From positions 1-43,159 of the forward strand of contig CANQWM010000024.1 in assembly GCA_947627535.1 (NCBI GenBank): DNA of 43,159 nt, in the 5' to 3' direction. This stretch comes from an uncultured Acetatifactor sp. Lineage in GTDB: Bacteria; Bacillota; Clostridia; Lachnospirales; Lachnospiraceae. Shown piece after piece: positions 8,744 to 17,492 of this stretch. The notes beneath the pieces were generated by a model, which was not told the origin of the DNA, did no database searches, and saw nothing but the letters and a program-made list of their open reading frames with translations. Position 1 is the first letter of the stretch, and each line of letters begins with the position of its first letter. Position numbers and translations under genes: made by a program.

Positions 8744-9841
8744 ATGACACAGGAGAAAAACTCAGCCCCCACTGCCCGGGAGGTGGCGGACGCCATGGGC
8801 CTTGGTCTGAATCTGGGAAACACCATGGAAGCCTATGAGGCAAAAAACTGCGGCGACGTCAGGTATCAATGGATCCCAAAAGCAGGAAACAACACCCCTG
8901 GGGACTATGAGACGCTCTGGCATGCGCCGGTGACGACGCAGAAGGTCATTGACGGCATCCGCGGCGCCGGCTTCCGGACTGTGAGGATCCCGGTCTTCTG
9001 GGGCAATATGATGGAAAACGACGGCTTTTACAGAATCCATCCCGACTATATGCGCAGAGTGCGGGAGATTGTTGATTACTGTCTCAACGCAGGGCTTTAC
9101 ACGGTGATCAATATTCACCATTTTGACGAATTTCTCATCCGAAGGCACTCTCTGACGAACTGCGAACGGATTTTCCGGATCCTGTGGACCCAGATCGCGG
9201 AGGAATTCCGGGACGATCCCTATACCCTTGTCTTTGAGGGCTATAACGAACATCTGGGCCTGGATCAGTTTGATCGAAACGGCGTCCTTACCAAATTTGA
9301 TCCGTCTGACAGCTACCGGTTTACCAATTCCCTGAATCAGGTCTTTGTGGATACCGTGAGAGCCTGCGGCGGAAACAATGCCCGGCGGGTTTTGATCGCA
9401 TCAGGTCTCAATACGAACATTGACAGGACTACGTCCCACAGCTTCCGGATGCCCTCAGACAGGGTAACGGACCGGCTGATGATCTCCGTCCACTATGTAG
9501 ACAACGCCATGTACTGGGACAACAGGATCGGCAGCGCAGAATGGCTGGAGTATATCGAAAGCCAGTGCCTGCTCCTGAAAGAGACCTTTACAGACAAAGG
9601 AATCCCCGTGTTCATGGGCGAAACTACCTCCTTTTATCCAAAGGATCGTTTTGATTCCAGAGCAATTTACACCGATTCTACAGACTGTCTTGCAATCGTT
9701 CTCCGCAAATTGATCCGGGAACGTATTGTTCCGGTGCTTTGGGATACGGGAAACGGATTTTATTCCCGGACGGAATGCCGGATCCGATGCGGAAAAGAAA
9801 GGGATCTGATAAAAACGCTGGTATGCAGACCGCGCAGTTAG
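8744..9841 (+). CDS. Glycoside hydrolase family 5 (cellulase-like), apparently intracellular
   Basis: Retaining beta-glycosidase of the GH5 TIM-barrel fold, 365 residues. Visible landmarks are GLGLNLGNTMEA at strand 1, R81 in FRTVRIPVFW, the VINIHH strand (H125-H126), the acid/base glutamate in FEGYNEHLG (E169), H250-Y251 and the nucleophile in VFMGETTS (E293), then W333. All catalytic positions are present, although the usual Pro after NE is His. There is no signal peptide, membrane helix or carbohydrate-binding module, so it probably acts on imported oligosaccharides in the cytosol. The start at 8744 has AGGAGA 6 bases upstream; the earlier ATG at 8723 has no such site. Its end overlaps the convergent MFS gene by 4 bp. 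The substrate is not predictable by eye. Confidence 0.9.
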   Translation: MTQEKNSAPTAREVADAMGLGLNLGNTMEAYEAKNCGDVRYQWIPKAGNNTPGDYETLWHAPVTTQKVIDGIRGAGFRTVRIPVFWGNMMENDGFYRIHPDYMRRVREIVDYCLNAGLYTVINIHHFDEFLIRRHSLTNCERIFRILWTQIAEEFRDDPYTLVFEGYNEHLGLDQFDRNGVLTKFDPSDSYRFTNSLNQVFVDTVRACGGNNARRVLIASGLNTNIDRTTSHSFRMPSDRVTDRLMISVHYVDNAMYWDNRIGSAEWLEYIESQCLLLKETFTDKGIPVFMGETTSFYPKDRFDSRAIYTDSTDCLAIVLRKLIRERIVPVLWDTGNGFYSRTECRIRCGKERDLIKTLVCRPRS

Positions 9842-11025
9842 GCCGCTGCAGGCCGTTTCCGCCTGCTGATCCCGATTCCTGCAAGCAGGAGCACGGGAAA
9901 GACCGAGGCCGCCAGGATTCCCGTTCTTAAATTATCCCCATAGCTGCCGGACACTGCCCCCACCAGCGTAGGCCCGGCGGAACAGCCAAGATCTCCCGCC
10001 AGCGCCATCAGGGCAAACATGGCGGTTCCTCCTCCGGGCAGCAGGGCGGAAGCCCGGCTGAAGGTCCCGGGCCACATGATTCCCACAGACAATCCGCAGA
10101 CCGCGCAGCCTATCAGTCCCGCCGCAGGATGCGGAATCAGACCGATGCAAAGATAGGACAAAACACAAAGCATACTGCTGCCGGCCATAAACTTATCCAG
10201 ATCAATCCTGTCACCGAACTTTCCATAAAAGACCCTTGCGCTTCCCATCAGCACCGCAAAGGCCATAGGACCTGCCAGGTCGCCTGCCGCCTTGCTGATG
10301 CCAAGACCCAGCTCCGCAAAAGCGGACGCCCATTGGCTCATCGCCTGCTCGCTTGCGCCGGCACACATCATCATGATAAGAAAAACCCAGAACAGCTTGC
10401 TGTCCGCCAGCTCCTTTATCGTGCGGCGCTGTTCTCCCTCTTTGATTAATGGCGCAATCGGCACCCTTGCAAAAAGAAAGGCGTTGCACAGCGGAACCAG
10501 CGCCCACACCAAGGCCAGCAGCCTCCAGTTTTCAATCCCAAACAGCCAAAAGAACAGGGTGGAAATAAGGACCACCCCCACATGCCCCCAGCAGTAAAAG
10601 GAATGCAGAAGGCTCATGGCCTTTTCCTTGTTGTCCGTGGGACAGGCCTCCACCACCGGGCTCACCAGCACCTCCAAAAGGCCGCCGCCGATGGCGTAAA
10701 CAATCACGGCAATCAGAAGTCCCGCGAAGGGATCGGGCAGCATCCCTGGCAGCACCGCCAGCGCCGCAATTCCCACAGTGGCAAAAATATGGGCGGCAAG
10801 CAGAGAGGCCCTGTAGCCGATCCTGTCCACAAATCCCACCGACAAAAGATCCACCAGCAGCTGGAGCCCGAAATTCACTGTCACGAGCACGGTAATGCGG
10901 GAAAGGGGGATATCATAGGTACTGTGGAAGGTAAGAAACAACAGCGGTGCAAAATTATTTACGATGGCCTGTACAATATAGCCGATAAAACAGGCATAGA
11001 TGGTTTTTCGATAATCCGTTTTCAT
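9838..11025 (-). CDS. MFS transporter (FucP/fucose-permease-like)
   Basis: Integral membrane permease of about 12 helices in 395 residues. The first half holds the short basic loop after helix 2 (DRIGYRASLLA), and the second half has YGKFGDRIDLDKF in the equivalent loop. SLLHSFYCWGHVGVVL and the overall layout recall sugar-permease-like MFS proteins (FucP/YfkF type), but the substrate is not established. Convergence with the GH5 gene hints at sugar handling, which is inference only. The gene has its own promoter with an inverted repeat over the -10 region. It is unusually rich in Gly/Ala/Leu, as expected for a transporter. Confidence 0.85.
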   Translation of the reverse strand: MKTDYRKTIYACFIGYIVQAIVNNFAPLLFLTFHSTYDIPLSRITVLVTVNFGLQLLVDLLSVGFVDRIGYRASLLAAHIFATVGIAALAVLPGMLPDPFAGLLIAVIVYAIGGGLLEVLVSPVVEACPTDNKEKAMSLLHSFYCWGHVGVVLISTLFFWLFGIENWRLLALVWALVPLCNAFLFARVPIAPLIKEGEQRRTIKELADSKLFWVFLIMMMCAGASEQAMSQWASAFAELGLGISKAAGDLAGPMAFAVLMGSARVFYGKFGDRIDLDKFMAGSSMLCVLSYLCIGLIPHPAAGLIGCAVCGLSVGIMWPGTFSRASALLPGGGTAMFALMALAGDLGCSAGPTLVGAVSGSYGDNLRTGILAASVFPVLLLAGIGISRRKRPAAA

Positions 11026-11054
11026 TTTTGTGTTCTCCCTGATCTGTGCTTCTT

Positions 11055-11083
11055 ACTATACAACATTTTGTATTAAAAATCAA
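11055..11083 (-). promoter_or_regulatory. MFS gene promoter with overlapping operator-like palindrome
   Basis: Minus strand TTGATT (11083-11078), 17-bp spacer, TATAGT (11060-11055). A perfect inverted repeat, ATACAA-N4-TTGTAT (11058-11073), covers the spacer and the upstream half of the -10 hexamer, where a dimeric repressor would block polymerase. Confidence 0.55.
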
Positions 11084-11158
11084 TTGCGCCGTTTGGCCCG
11101 CTTTTGTCCAAAAAGTGCCATCCATCGGGAAAACCTCAGGAAAACCTTCCTCAAACTT

Positions 11159-11190
11159 CTCGCGTTTTTTCCGATTTCATGATATACTTT
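11159..11190 (+). promoter_or_regulatory. mutS2 promoter; extended -10 module shared with the gene at 15837
   Basis: TATACT (11183-11188) with an extended -10 TG just before it, about 70 bp upstream of mutS2. There is no good -35. The 17 bases 11174-11190 are identical to the promoter region of the divergent nuclease-like gene (16632-16663, minus strand), and the similarity continues upstream as CTCGC-N-TTTTT in the same phase. Confidence 0.55.
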
Positions 11191-11257
11191 TCAGGTAAGC
11201 CCCCATCCGGCAGAATTTTACCGCCGCGGCAGTACGAAATGCCGCAACAGGAGACGC

Positions 11258-13636
11258 ATGAATCAAAAAGGACGAAACACATTAGAATATGATAAGATCA
11301 TCGCCATGCTTGCGGACAGGGCTGATTCCGAGCCGGGCCGAAGACTGTGCAAAGAACTCCTCCCTTCCGTGGACATCGACGAGATCCGGGAAAACCAGGC
11401 CAGAACCAGAGACGCGCTGACAAGGCTTTTTCAAAACGGAAGCACCTCTTTCGGAAGCAACCGGGATCTTGGCTTTTCCGTAAAATCCCTTGAGATCGGG
11501 AGCCCTCTGTCCTCGGGGGAGCTTTTGCAGATCGCAGCCATGTTGAATAACGTAAGCCGTATCCGATCCTACGGGAAAAAGCAAAACGAAGACGCGCCCG
11601 ACGATACCCTTGACGATTATTTCCGCCGGCTTGCGCCTCTGACCCAGCTTGCGGACGAGATTACCCGCTGTATTCTCTCCGAAGAGGAAATTGCAGACGA
11701 CGCCAGTCCCGAATTAAAGAGCATCCGCCGCTCCATGATCCAGACAAACGAAAAAATCCATACCCAGCTGACATCCCTGCTCAACGGTTCCATGCGCACT
11801 TACCTCCAGGATGCGGTAATCACGATGCGCAGCAATCGTTACTGCATCCCTGTCAAAGCGGAATACAAGACGCAGGTAAACGGCATGATCCACGATCAGT
11901 CCGCCACCGGCTCCACCTACTTTATCGAGCCCGCGGCTGTTGTCAGTCTGAACAATCAGCTGAGGGAGCTGGAGCTGCAGGAGCAGGACGAGATCCATGC
12001 CATTCTGGCACAGCTCAGCGCCCTTGCGGCAGAGCACACGCGGGAGCTGACCGAAAACCAGAAAATCCTGACAACCCTGGATTTTATCTTTGCCAAGGCG
12101 AAGCTTGCCATGGACTTAAACGCCACGGAACCTTTGTTCAATACAGACCGTTATCTCAACATCCGGAAAGCCCGCCATCCCCTTTTGGACAAAAAAAAGG
12201 CGGTTCCCATCGACATTCGTCTGGGAAAGGAGTTTGACCTTTTGATCGTCACCGGCCCCAACACGGGAGGGAAGACCGTATCCTTAAAAACCGTGGGACT
12301 TTTGACCCTGATGGGACAGGCGGGACTTCATATCCCTGCTCTGGATCGCTCAGAGCTCGCCGTTTTCAAGGAGGTTTACGCAGATATCGGAGATGAACAG
12401 AGTATCGAACAGAGTCTGTCCACCTTCTCTTCCCATATGAAGAGCATTGTCCACATCCTGAACCATGCGGACGCGGAATCCTTGTGTCTGTTCGACGAGC
12501 TCGGCGCGGGGACGGACCCCACCGAGGGAGCGGCGCTGGCCATTTCCATTCTGGATTTCCTTCACGGGAGGGGAATCCGCACCATGGCCACAACCCATTA
12601 CAGCGAGCTTAAAATTTACGCCCTCTCCACAGAATTTGTAGAGAATGCGTGCTGTGAATTTAACGTGGAAACCCTGCAGCCTTCCTACCGGCTTTTGATC
12701 GGTATACCCGGAAAGAGCAACGCTTTCGCCATCTCCTCCAGGCTGGGACTTCCGGATGAGATCATCGAGGCCGCAAGGGCCCAGATCGGAAATGAGGAAA
12801 AAAGCTTTGAGGACGTGATCGCGGATCTGGAACAGAGCCGTGTCACTATAGAGCGGGAGCAGCGGGAGATCGCGGAATATAAGGAACACATCCGCACCCT
12901 GCAGGAACAGCTGAAACAGAAGAATGAAAAGATCGATCAGACCAGAGACCGAATCCTCCGGGAGGCGAACGAGAAAGCCCGCGACATCCTGCAGGAGGCC
13001 AAAGAGATGGCGGACGAGACCATCCGGGATTTCAACAGGATCGATTCCGGCACCGATATCAGGGAATTGGAGAAAAAGCGGCAGAAGGTACGGGATAAAA
13101 TCGGTGAAAAAAACCGTAATCTGGCGCTCAACGGCGGTCAAAAGCCGGCGCCGGAGAAATCCCTCGATCCGAAAAAGCTGAAAAAGGGCGATATGGTCAG
13201 GATCGTTTCCATGGGATTAAAGGGTACTGTCAGCACCCTGCCGGACGCAAAGGGCGCTTTGTTCGTACAGTGCGGCATCATCCGTACCCAGACAAATGTC
13301 CGGGACCTGGTACTGATAGAGGAGGGCGGCATTTCCGCTCCCGAACCCCGTCCATCCAACACCGGAAAGATGAAAATGTCCAAAAGCCTTTCCGTCTCCA
13401 CGGAAATCAATCTTTTGGGGAAAACGGTGGATGAAGCCATCCCCCTTTTGGATAAATATTTAGACGACGCTTATCTCGCCCATCTTCCCAGCGTCCGCGT
13501 GGTACATGGAAGGGGCACGGGCGCTCTGCGAAGTGCCGTTCACAACCACCTGAAACGGTTAAAATATGTGAAGGCGTTCCGTCTGGGCGAATATGGAGAA
13601 GGTGACGCAGGTGTCACAATCGTTACTTTCCGATAA
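11258..13636 (+). CDS. mutS2: MutS2 family protein (ATPase with Smr nuclease domain)
   Basis: MutS2 binds branched DNA and restrains recombination; in Bacillus it also acts in rescue of collided ribosomes. The 792-residue protein has the MutS core and clamp region, then Walker A GPNTGGKT (about 333-340), Walker B LFDELGAGTDPTE (about 410-420), a long charged coiled coil (about 520-630), a KOW-like segment (KKGDMVRIVSMGLKGTV) and a C-terminal Smr domain with VVHGRGTGALR (H750 region). It lacks the MutS N-terminal mismatch-recognition domain, as is normal for MutS2. The ATG at 11258 has AGGAG 5 bases upstream. The response-regulator gene follows 40 bp downstream and may be cotranscribed. Confidence 0.97.
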   Translation: MNQKGRNTLEYDKIIAMLADRADSEPGRRLCKELLPSVDIDEIRENQARTRDALTRLFQNGSTSFGSNRDLGFSVKSLEIGSPLSSGELLQIAAMLNNVSRIRSYGKKQNEDAPDDTLDDYFRRLAPLTQLADEITRCILSEEEIADDASPELKSIRRSMIQTNEKIHTQLTSLLNGSMRTYLQDAVITMRSNRYCIPVKAEYKTQVNGMIHDQSATGSTYFIEPAAVVSLNNQLRELELQEQDEIHAILAQLSALAAEHTRELTENQKILTTLDFIFAKAKLAMDLNATEPLFNTDRYLNIRKARHPLLDKKKAVPIDIRLGKEFDLLIVTGPNTGGKTVSLKTVGLLTLMGQAGLHIPALDRSELAVFKEVYADIGDEQSIEQSLSTFSSHMKSIVHILNHADAESLCLFDELGAGTDPTEGAALAISILDFLHGRGIRTMATTHYSELKIYALSTEFVENACCEFNVETLQPSYRLLIGIPGKSNAFAISSRLGLPDEIIEAARAQIGNEEKSFEDVIADLEQSRVTIEREQREIAEYKEHIRTLQEQLKQKNEKIDQTRDRILREANEKARDILQEAKEMADETIRDFNRIDSGTDIRELEKKRQKVRDKIGEKNRNLALNGGQKPAPEKSLDPKKLKKGDMVRIVSMGLKGTVSTLPDAKGALFVQCGIIRTQTNVRDLVLIEEGGISAPEPRPSNTGKMKMSKSLSVSTEINLLGKTVDEAIPLLDKYLDDAYLAHLPSVRVVHGRGTGALRSAVHNHLKRLKYVKAFRLGEYGEGDAGVTIVTFR

Positions 13637-13676
13637 CAGTCAACAACAGCATTATGCGGGGAAGGACAGCTTAATT

Positions 13677-14381
13677 ATGGTAAATAAACAAAAAATCCTG
13701 ATTGTAGACGACGATAACAACATTGCGGAATTGATTTCCCTTTACCTGACAAAGGAGTGTTTCGAGACCCTGACGGTAAATGATGGGGAGTCCGTGCTGC
13801 CTGCCATGGAAAGCTTTTCACCGAATCTGATCCTGTTAGATATCATGCTGCCCGGCATGGACGGCTATCAAGTCTGCAGGGAGGTGCGGGCAAAATACTC
13901 TGTTCCCATTATCATGCTTTCCGCGAAGGGAGAGGTTTTCGACAAGGTTCTCGGGCTGGAGCTTGGAGCTGACGACTATATTGAAAAGCCGTTTGACTCC
14001 AAGGAGCTTGTGGCAAGGACAAAGGCTGTCCTGCGGCGTTATAAGCCTGCTGCCGTCGTATCGGAAAATCCCGGCGATAAATACGTGGAATACCCAGATC
14101 TTGTGATCAACCTTACCAATTATTCCGTGATCTACAGGGGCACTGCCATAGATATGCCGCCGAAGGAACTGGAGCTTTTGTATTTTCTCGCCTCCTCCCC
14201 CAATCATGTTTTTACCAGAGAACAGCTTCTCGACCAGATCTGGGGGTATGAATATATCGGCGACACACGTACCGTGGATGTTCATATCAAGCGGCTGCGG
14301 GAAAAAATCAGGGATCACGCGGGATGGAAGATCAGCACGATCTGGGGCGTGGGTTACAAGTTTGAGGTCAGAAACGGATGA
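13677..14381 (+). CDS. OmpR-family response regulator
   Basis: Two-component DNA-binding regulator of 234 residues: a receiver domain with acidic pocket D11-D12-D13 region (LIVDDD), phospho-acceptor D55 (LLDIMLPGMDG) and Lys in EKPFD, then a winged-helix domain (about 135-230) with FTREQLLDQIWGY and RTVDVHIKRLREKI. The start at 13677 (MVNKQK) is chosen because GGGGAAGGA lies upstream and receivers normally begin here; the longer frame from 13593 would overlap mutS2. The stop overlaps the kinase start as ATGA, so the pair is translationally coupled. Confidence 0.95.
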   Translation: MVNKQKILIVDDDNNIAELISLYLTKECFETLTVNDGESVLPAMESFSPNLILLDIMLPGMDGYQVCREVRAKYSVPIIMLSAKGEVFDKVLGLELGADDYIEKPFDSKELVARTKAVLRRYKPAAVVSENPGDKYVEYPDLVINLTNYSVIYRGTAIDMPPKELELLYFLASSPNHVFTREQLLDQIWGYEYIGDTRTVDVHIKRLREKIRDHAGWKISTIWGVGYKFEVRNG

Positions 14382-15805
14382 AAAAAACGCTTTATCTGAA
14401 ATTTATCCTCGCCTATTTTATTTTTGGCGTGTTCAGTTTTATCATCATTACAACGTTTGTGCCCAATATGACCAGAGATCACCTGATTCGGGAAAAGGCG
14501 AAATCGCTTTACGCGGAAGCGACTCTTATCGCGGGCACCTACGCCAGCGGCCTCTATGCCAGCGAGACCGATCTGGAAACCGTAAAAACACAGCTTGACG
14601 CACTTTCCGTATACATGGGTTCCGCTATCCGTATCATCAATCCCTCCGGACGTCTGGTGCTTGACACAAATCTGCCGTTAAACGTAGAGGATGTGGTGAT
14701 GATCGAAGGCTTTGACCCTACCGTGACCCAGGGCTCCTATTATATTGTGGACCGCTTTTTTGATACCTTTGAATCCGATATGCTGACGGTTCTTGCCCCC
14801 ATCAATTACAATTACAAGGTAAGGGGCTATGTGGTGATCCATTGTGATCTCAATGACATCCAGAAATCCTGCAACAGTCTTTTAAATATTTCCTATATCA
14901 CGCTTGCGATCCTGCTTTTGCTTTCACTGATCATCCTGATCTTTTTTACGGAGTTTGTCTATGTGCCGCTGCGCAAGATTACCCATGCGACGGAACAGTA
15001 CGCCGCCGGAAATATGCATTATGAGTTTCAGGTGGAAAGTGATGACGAGATCGGATATCTGGCTGCCTGTCTCGGCTATATGGCAAGCCAGATCGCAGGG
15101 GCGGAAGACGATCAGAAAAAATTCGTGGCCAATGTATCCCATGATTTCCGCTCTCCCTTGACCTCTATCCGGGGGTACTTAGACGCCATGCTGGACGGAA
15201 CCATTCCGCCGGATCAGTATCCGAAGTACCTTGAGATTGTGTTAAACGAGACGGAACGGCTGACCAAGCTGACCAACAGTCTTCTGACCCTGAATAACCT
15301 GAACACAAAGGGTATGCTGCTGGACTGGTCCGATTTTGACATCAACCAGGTCATCCGGAGCACGGCGGCTTCTTTTGAGGGAACCTGCAGACAGAAGGCC
15401 ATCACTGTCGAACTGATCCTTACCGGTGAGGAAATGCTGGTCCACGCCGATATGGGAAAGATCCAGCAGGTTTTGTATAACCTGATCGACAACGCCATCA
15501 AATTCAGCCACCATGATTCCGTTATCAGGATAGAAACCTCCCTGAAAAAGAATAAGCTCTTCGTATCCGTAAAGGATACGGGCATCGGTATCCCAAAGGA
15601 TGACCTGAAGCTGATCTGGAACCGCTTTTACAAATCCGATCTGTCCCGGGGAAAGGATAAGCGGGGAACCGGTCTGGGGCTTTCCATCGTAAAGGAGATC
15701 CTGAACAGCCACAACGAAAACATCAATGTCATCAGCACCGAAGGGGCAGGAACCGAATTTATCTTTTCCCTGGCTCTGGCCGCGCAGACAGAAGAGGAAG
15801 ACTGA
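14378..15805 (+). CDS. HAMP-domain sensor histidine kinase
   Basis: Cognate kinase of the preceding regulator, 475 residues. A transmembrane helix (about 8-28), an extracytoplasmic sensor of about 135 residues, a second helix (about 170-192), a HAMP linker (about 193-245), HisKA with VSHDFRSPLTSIRGYLD (H255) and an HATPase domain (NLIDNAIKFS, VKDTGIGIP, RGTGLGLSIV). All catalytic boxes are intact. The extracytoplasmic part is not one I recognise (single-Cache/PAS-like fold possible). It converges with the gene ending at 15837 across only 31 bp, with no obvious terminator between them. Confidence 0.95.
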   Translation: MKKTLYLKFILAYFIFGVFSFIIITTFVPNMTRDHLIREKAKSLYAEATLIAGTYASGLYASETDLETVKTQLDALSVYMGSAIRIINPSGRLVLDTNLPLNVEDVVMIEGFDPTVTQGSYYIVDRFFDTFESDMLTVLAPINYNYKVRGYVVIHCDLNDIQKSCNSLLNISYITLAILLLLSLIILIFFTEFVYVPLRKITHATEQYAAGNMHYEFQVESDDEIGYLAACLGYMASQIAGAEDDQKKFVANVSHDFRSPLTSIRGYLDAMLDGTIPPDQYPKYLEIVLNETERLTKLTNSLLTLNNLNTKGMLLDWSDFDINQVIRSTAASFEGTCRQKAITVELILTGEEMLVHADMGKIQQVLYNLIDNAIKFSHHDSVIRIETSLKKNKLFVSVKDTGIGIPKDDLKLIWNRFYKSDLSRGKDKRGTGLGLSIVKEILNSHNENINVISTEGAGTEFIFSLALAAQTEEED

Positions 15806-15836
15806 CCGGCAGGACCAAAAGCCCACGCCTGGAAAC

Positions 15837-16583
15837 TCAGATATCCAGTATCTCGTAAAGGTACTGGTTCACTTCTTTTCCCACCCTTGTCAGTGTTCCG
15901 GTGAAATAAAGGATATTCAGCACGGACTGTGCAATATCCGTGGGGATACGGGCCGCTTTCGCGAACTGCTTCGAGGTAAAGGGCGTATCCAGCCCTTCTG
16001 GTATAAACTGCCTGTAATCCTTAAGGCTGTCGACGGCGATCTCCTCCACGATCGCGGAGGGAACCCTGTCATAGGTTTCCGACTGCAGGGTTTTGTCCCA
16101 GGGACCGTAATTGACCAGCCGGTATTCCTGTACCGCAAGCAGCAGGATCCTCAGCCTGAAATTCGGGTCCTTTAAATACATCTTAATCTTGTAAAGCTCC
16201 GGAAACACCAGATATTTATTTCCTTTTTTCGGGGATTTCCGCATCTTTACAAATCTTCCCGTCTCCCCGTCGAGAAGCACCAGCGTTTTATCGGCCGTAA
16301 TGGGATGCACCACCGTCACCTCGTGCCGGGGCAGAAAGACGCCAAGCTTTTCCCGAAGCTTCTCCATCTGGCGGGTCTGGATCTCGATGATCTTTCCGTC
16401 GGAACAGATATCCGCCACGAAATTGTCCACCGGGACCTCCTGACGGCTTTCGTCAGGTTCATAATAATTTTTTAAAATGGCGTGGACGGATTTCTCCGAA
16501 AGCGTACCGATTCCAAGCTTCGGTCTGACGCTTTCCATAATTTTTTTCTTTGCCCGCTCAAAAGCTTCCGTATCCGGCTGCAT
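15837..16583 (-). CDS. Uncharacterised protein; PD-(D/E)XK nuclease-like domain plus winged helix (predicted)
   Basis: Not a family I can name with confidence. In the 248-residue protein the N-terminal half has the pattern of a restriction-endonuclease-like fold: a helix with E30 and H34 (SEKSVHAILKNYYEP), then D58 in VADIC, then E67-x-Q69 in KIIEIQTRQ, followed by a Lys-rich helix and VTVVHPI. The C-terminal 60 residues (FTSKQFAKAARIP, VLNILYFTGTL) resemble a winged helix. The reading frame stays open to 17009, but that extension lies antisense to the LytTR gene. AAGGA sits 8 bases before the ATG at 16583, so I place the start there (16592 is an alternative). It is divergent from the LytTR operon. 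Confidence 0.75.
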   Translation of the reverse strand: MQPDTEAFERAKKKIMESVRPKLGIGTLSEKSVHAILKNYYEPDESRQEVPVDNFVADICSDGKIIEIQTRQMEKLREKLGVFLPRHEVTVVHPITADKTLVLLDGETGRFVKMRKSPKKGNKYLVFPELYKIKMYLKDPNFRLRILLLAVQEYRLVNYGPWDKTLQSETYDRVPSAIVEEIAVDSLKDYRQFIPEGLDTPFTSKQFAKAARIPTDIAQSVLNILYFTGTLTRVGKEVNQYLYEILDI

Positions 16584-16631
16584 TTTCCTCATCCTTTCGT
16601 AACTGAAAAATTTTTCTTCCGTTCTTTTTAG

Positions 16632-16663
16632 AAAGTATATCATGAAATAACCAAAAAGGCGAG
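16632..16663 (-). promoter_or_regulatory. Promoter of the nuclease-like gene; copy of the mutS2 promoter module
   Basis: Minus strand TATACT (16639-16634) with extended -10 TG. A 17-base block ending in TATACTTT is identical to that before mutS2, and CTCGC-N-TTTTT occurs at the same distance upstream. No good -35 is visible at either copy. Confidence 0.5.
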
Positions 16664-16679
16664 CAAAACGAAAAGGAAC

Positions 16680-16708
16680 TTGGAAAATCCGAAGACTTCT
16701 GTTATACT
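16680..16708 (+). promoter_or_regulatory. Candidate promoter of the LytTR operon
   Basis: TTGGAA (16680-16685), 17-bp spacer, TATACT (16703-16708), leaving a 65-base leader before the ATG at 16774. Confidence 0.5.
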
Positions 16709-16773
16709 GTATTCGCCGTAAGGGGAAACTGCAACTGGAAAAATGCATTGTCATAAAATACCGGGGGCTTGTT

Positions 16774-17469
16774 ATGTCAGTAAACATCTGTATCTGTGAT
16801 GACTCTTCGCAGGGGCGCGCGTCTGTCAGCCGTCTTGTTTCGGACTGGGCACAGCATTCCGGGCAGGACGTGAGGATCACGGAATTTCCTACCGCCGAAG
16901 CTTTTTTATTCGAGTATGAGGAGCTGGCGCCGGACATTGTTCTGCTTGATATCGAAATGCCGGGGATGAACGGCGTGGAGCTTGCGAAACGCCTTCGGGC
17001 GGAAAACAAGCTGATTCAGATCATTTTTATCACAGGCTACTCGGAATATATCGCCGAGGGGTATGAGGTGGCGGCGCTGCATTATCTTCTGAAGCCGGTT
17101 TCGCCTCAAAAGCTTTTTTCCACGCTGGACCGCGCCATGGAAAAGCTCGCAACCGACGGCAGGAAGCTTGTGATCACAACCTCCACGGAGACCGTGCTCC
17201 TTCCCATCTATGAGATCCGCTACATCGAGGTGGTCAAAAATTATATCACCCTCCACGGGGAAAATGACTATACCATAAAAAAGACCCTGAAGGAGATCGA
17301 GGGGGAACTGGACGAGCGGTTCCTGCGGGTGGGAAGGTCCTATATCGTTAATCTGCGCTTTGTCTCCCGCGTGACCCGGACGGAGCTCTTTCTGCGAGGG
17401 GGAGAGACCGTTCCCCTTCCCCGGGGCGCTTATGAGACGGTCAACCGGGCGATTATCCGGCTGAAATGA
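16774..17469 (+). CDS. LytTR-family response regulator (AgrA-like)
   Basis: Response regulator of 231 residues: receiver domain with D9-D10 (ICDDS), phospho-acceptor D59 (VLLDIEMPGMNG) and Lys in LLKPVSP, followed by a LytTR DNA-binding domain (about 130-230; IYEIRYIEVVKNY, FLRVGRSYIVNL). LytTR proteins usually bind pairs of about 9-bp direct repeats spaced two helical turns apart, and such a pair lies before the ABC genes at 18291-18320. The GHKL kinase follows 23 bp downstream. The pair resembles AgrA-AgrC modules, but no agrB, agrD or other peptide gene is visible nearby. Confidence 0.93.
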   Translation: MSVNICICDDSSQGRASVSRLVSDWAQHSGQDVRITEFPTAEAFLFEYEELAPDIVLLDIEMPGMNGVELAKRLRAENKLIQIIFITGYSEYIAEGYEVAALHYLLKPVSPQKLFSTLDRAMEKLATDGRKLVITTSTETVLLPIYEIRYIEVVKNYITLHGENDYTIKKTLKEIEGELDERFLRVGRSYIVNLRFVSRVTRTELFLRGGETVPLPRGAYETVNRAIIRLK

Positions 17470-17492
17470 TTTGACTTTTCAGAGGTGACAAC

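Noticed and set aside
16584..17009. In-frame N-terminal extension of the nuclease-like protein
   Set aside because: It lies antisense to the LytTR gene, reads as low-complexity Ser/Arg-rich sequence, and the ATG at 16583 has a proper ribosome site.
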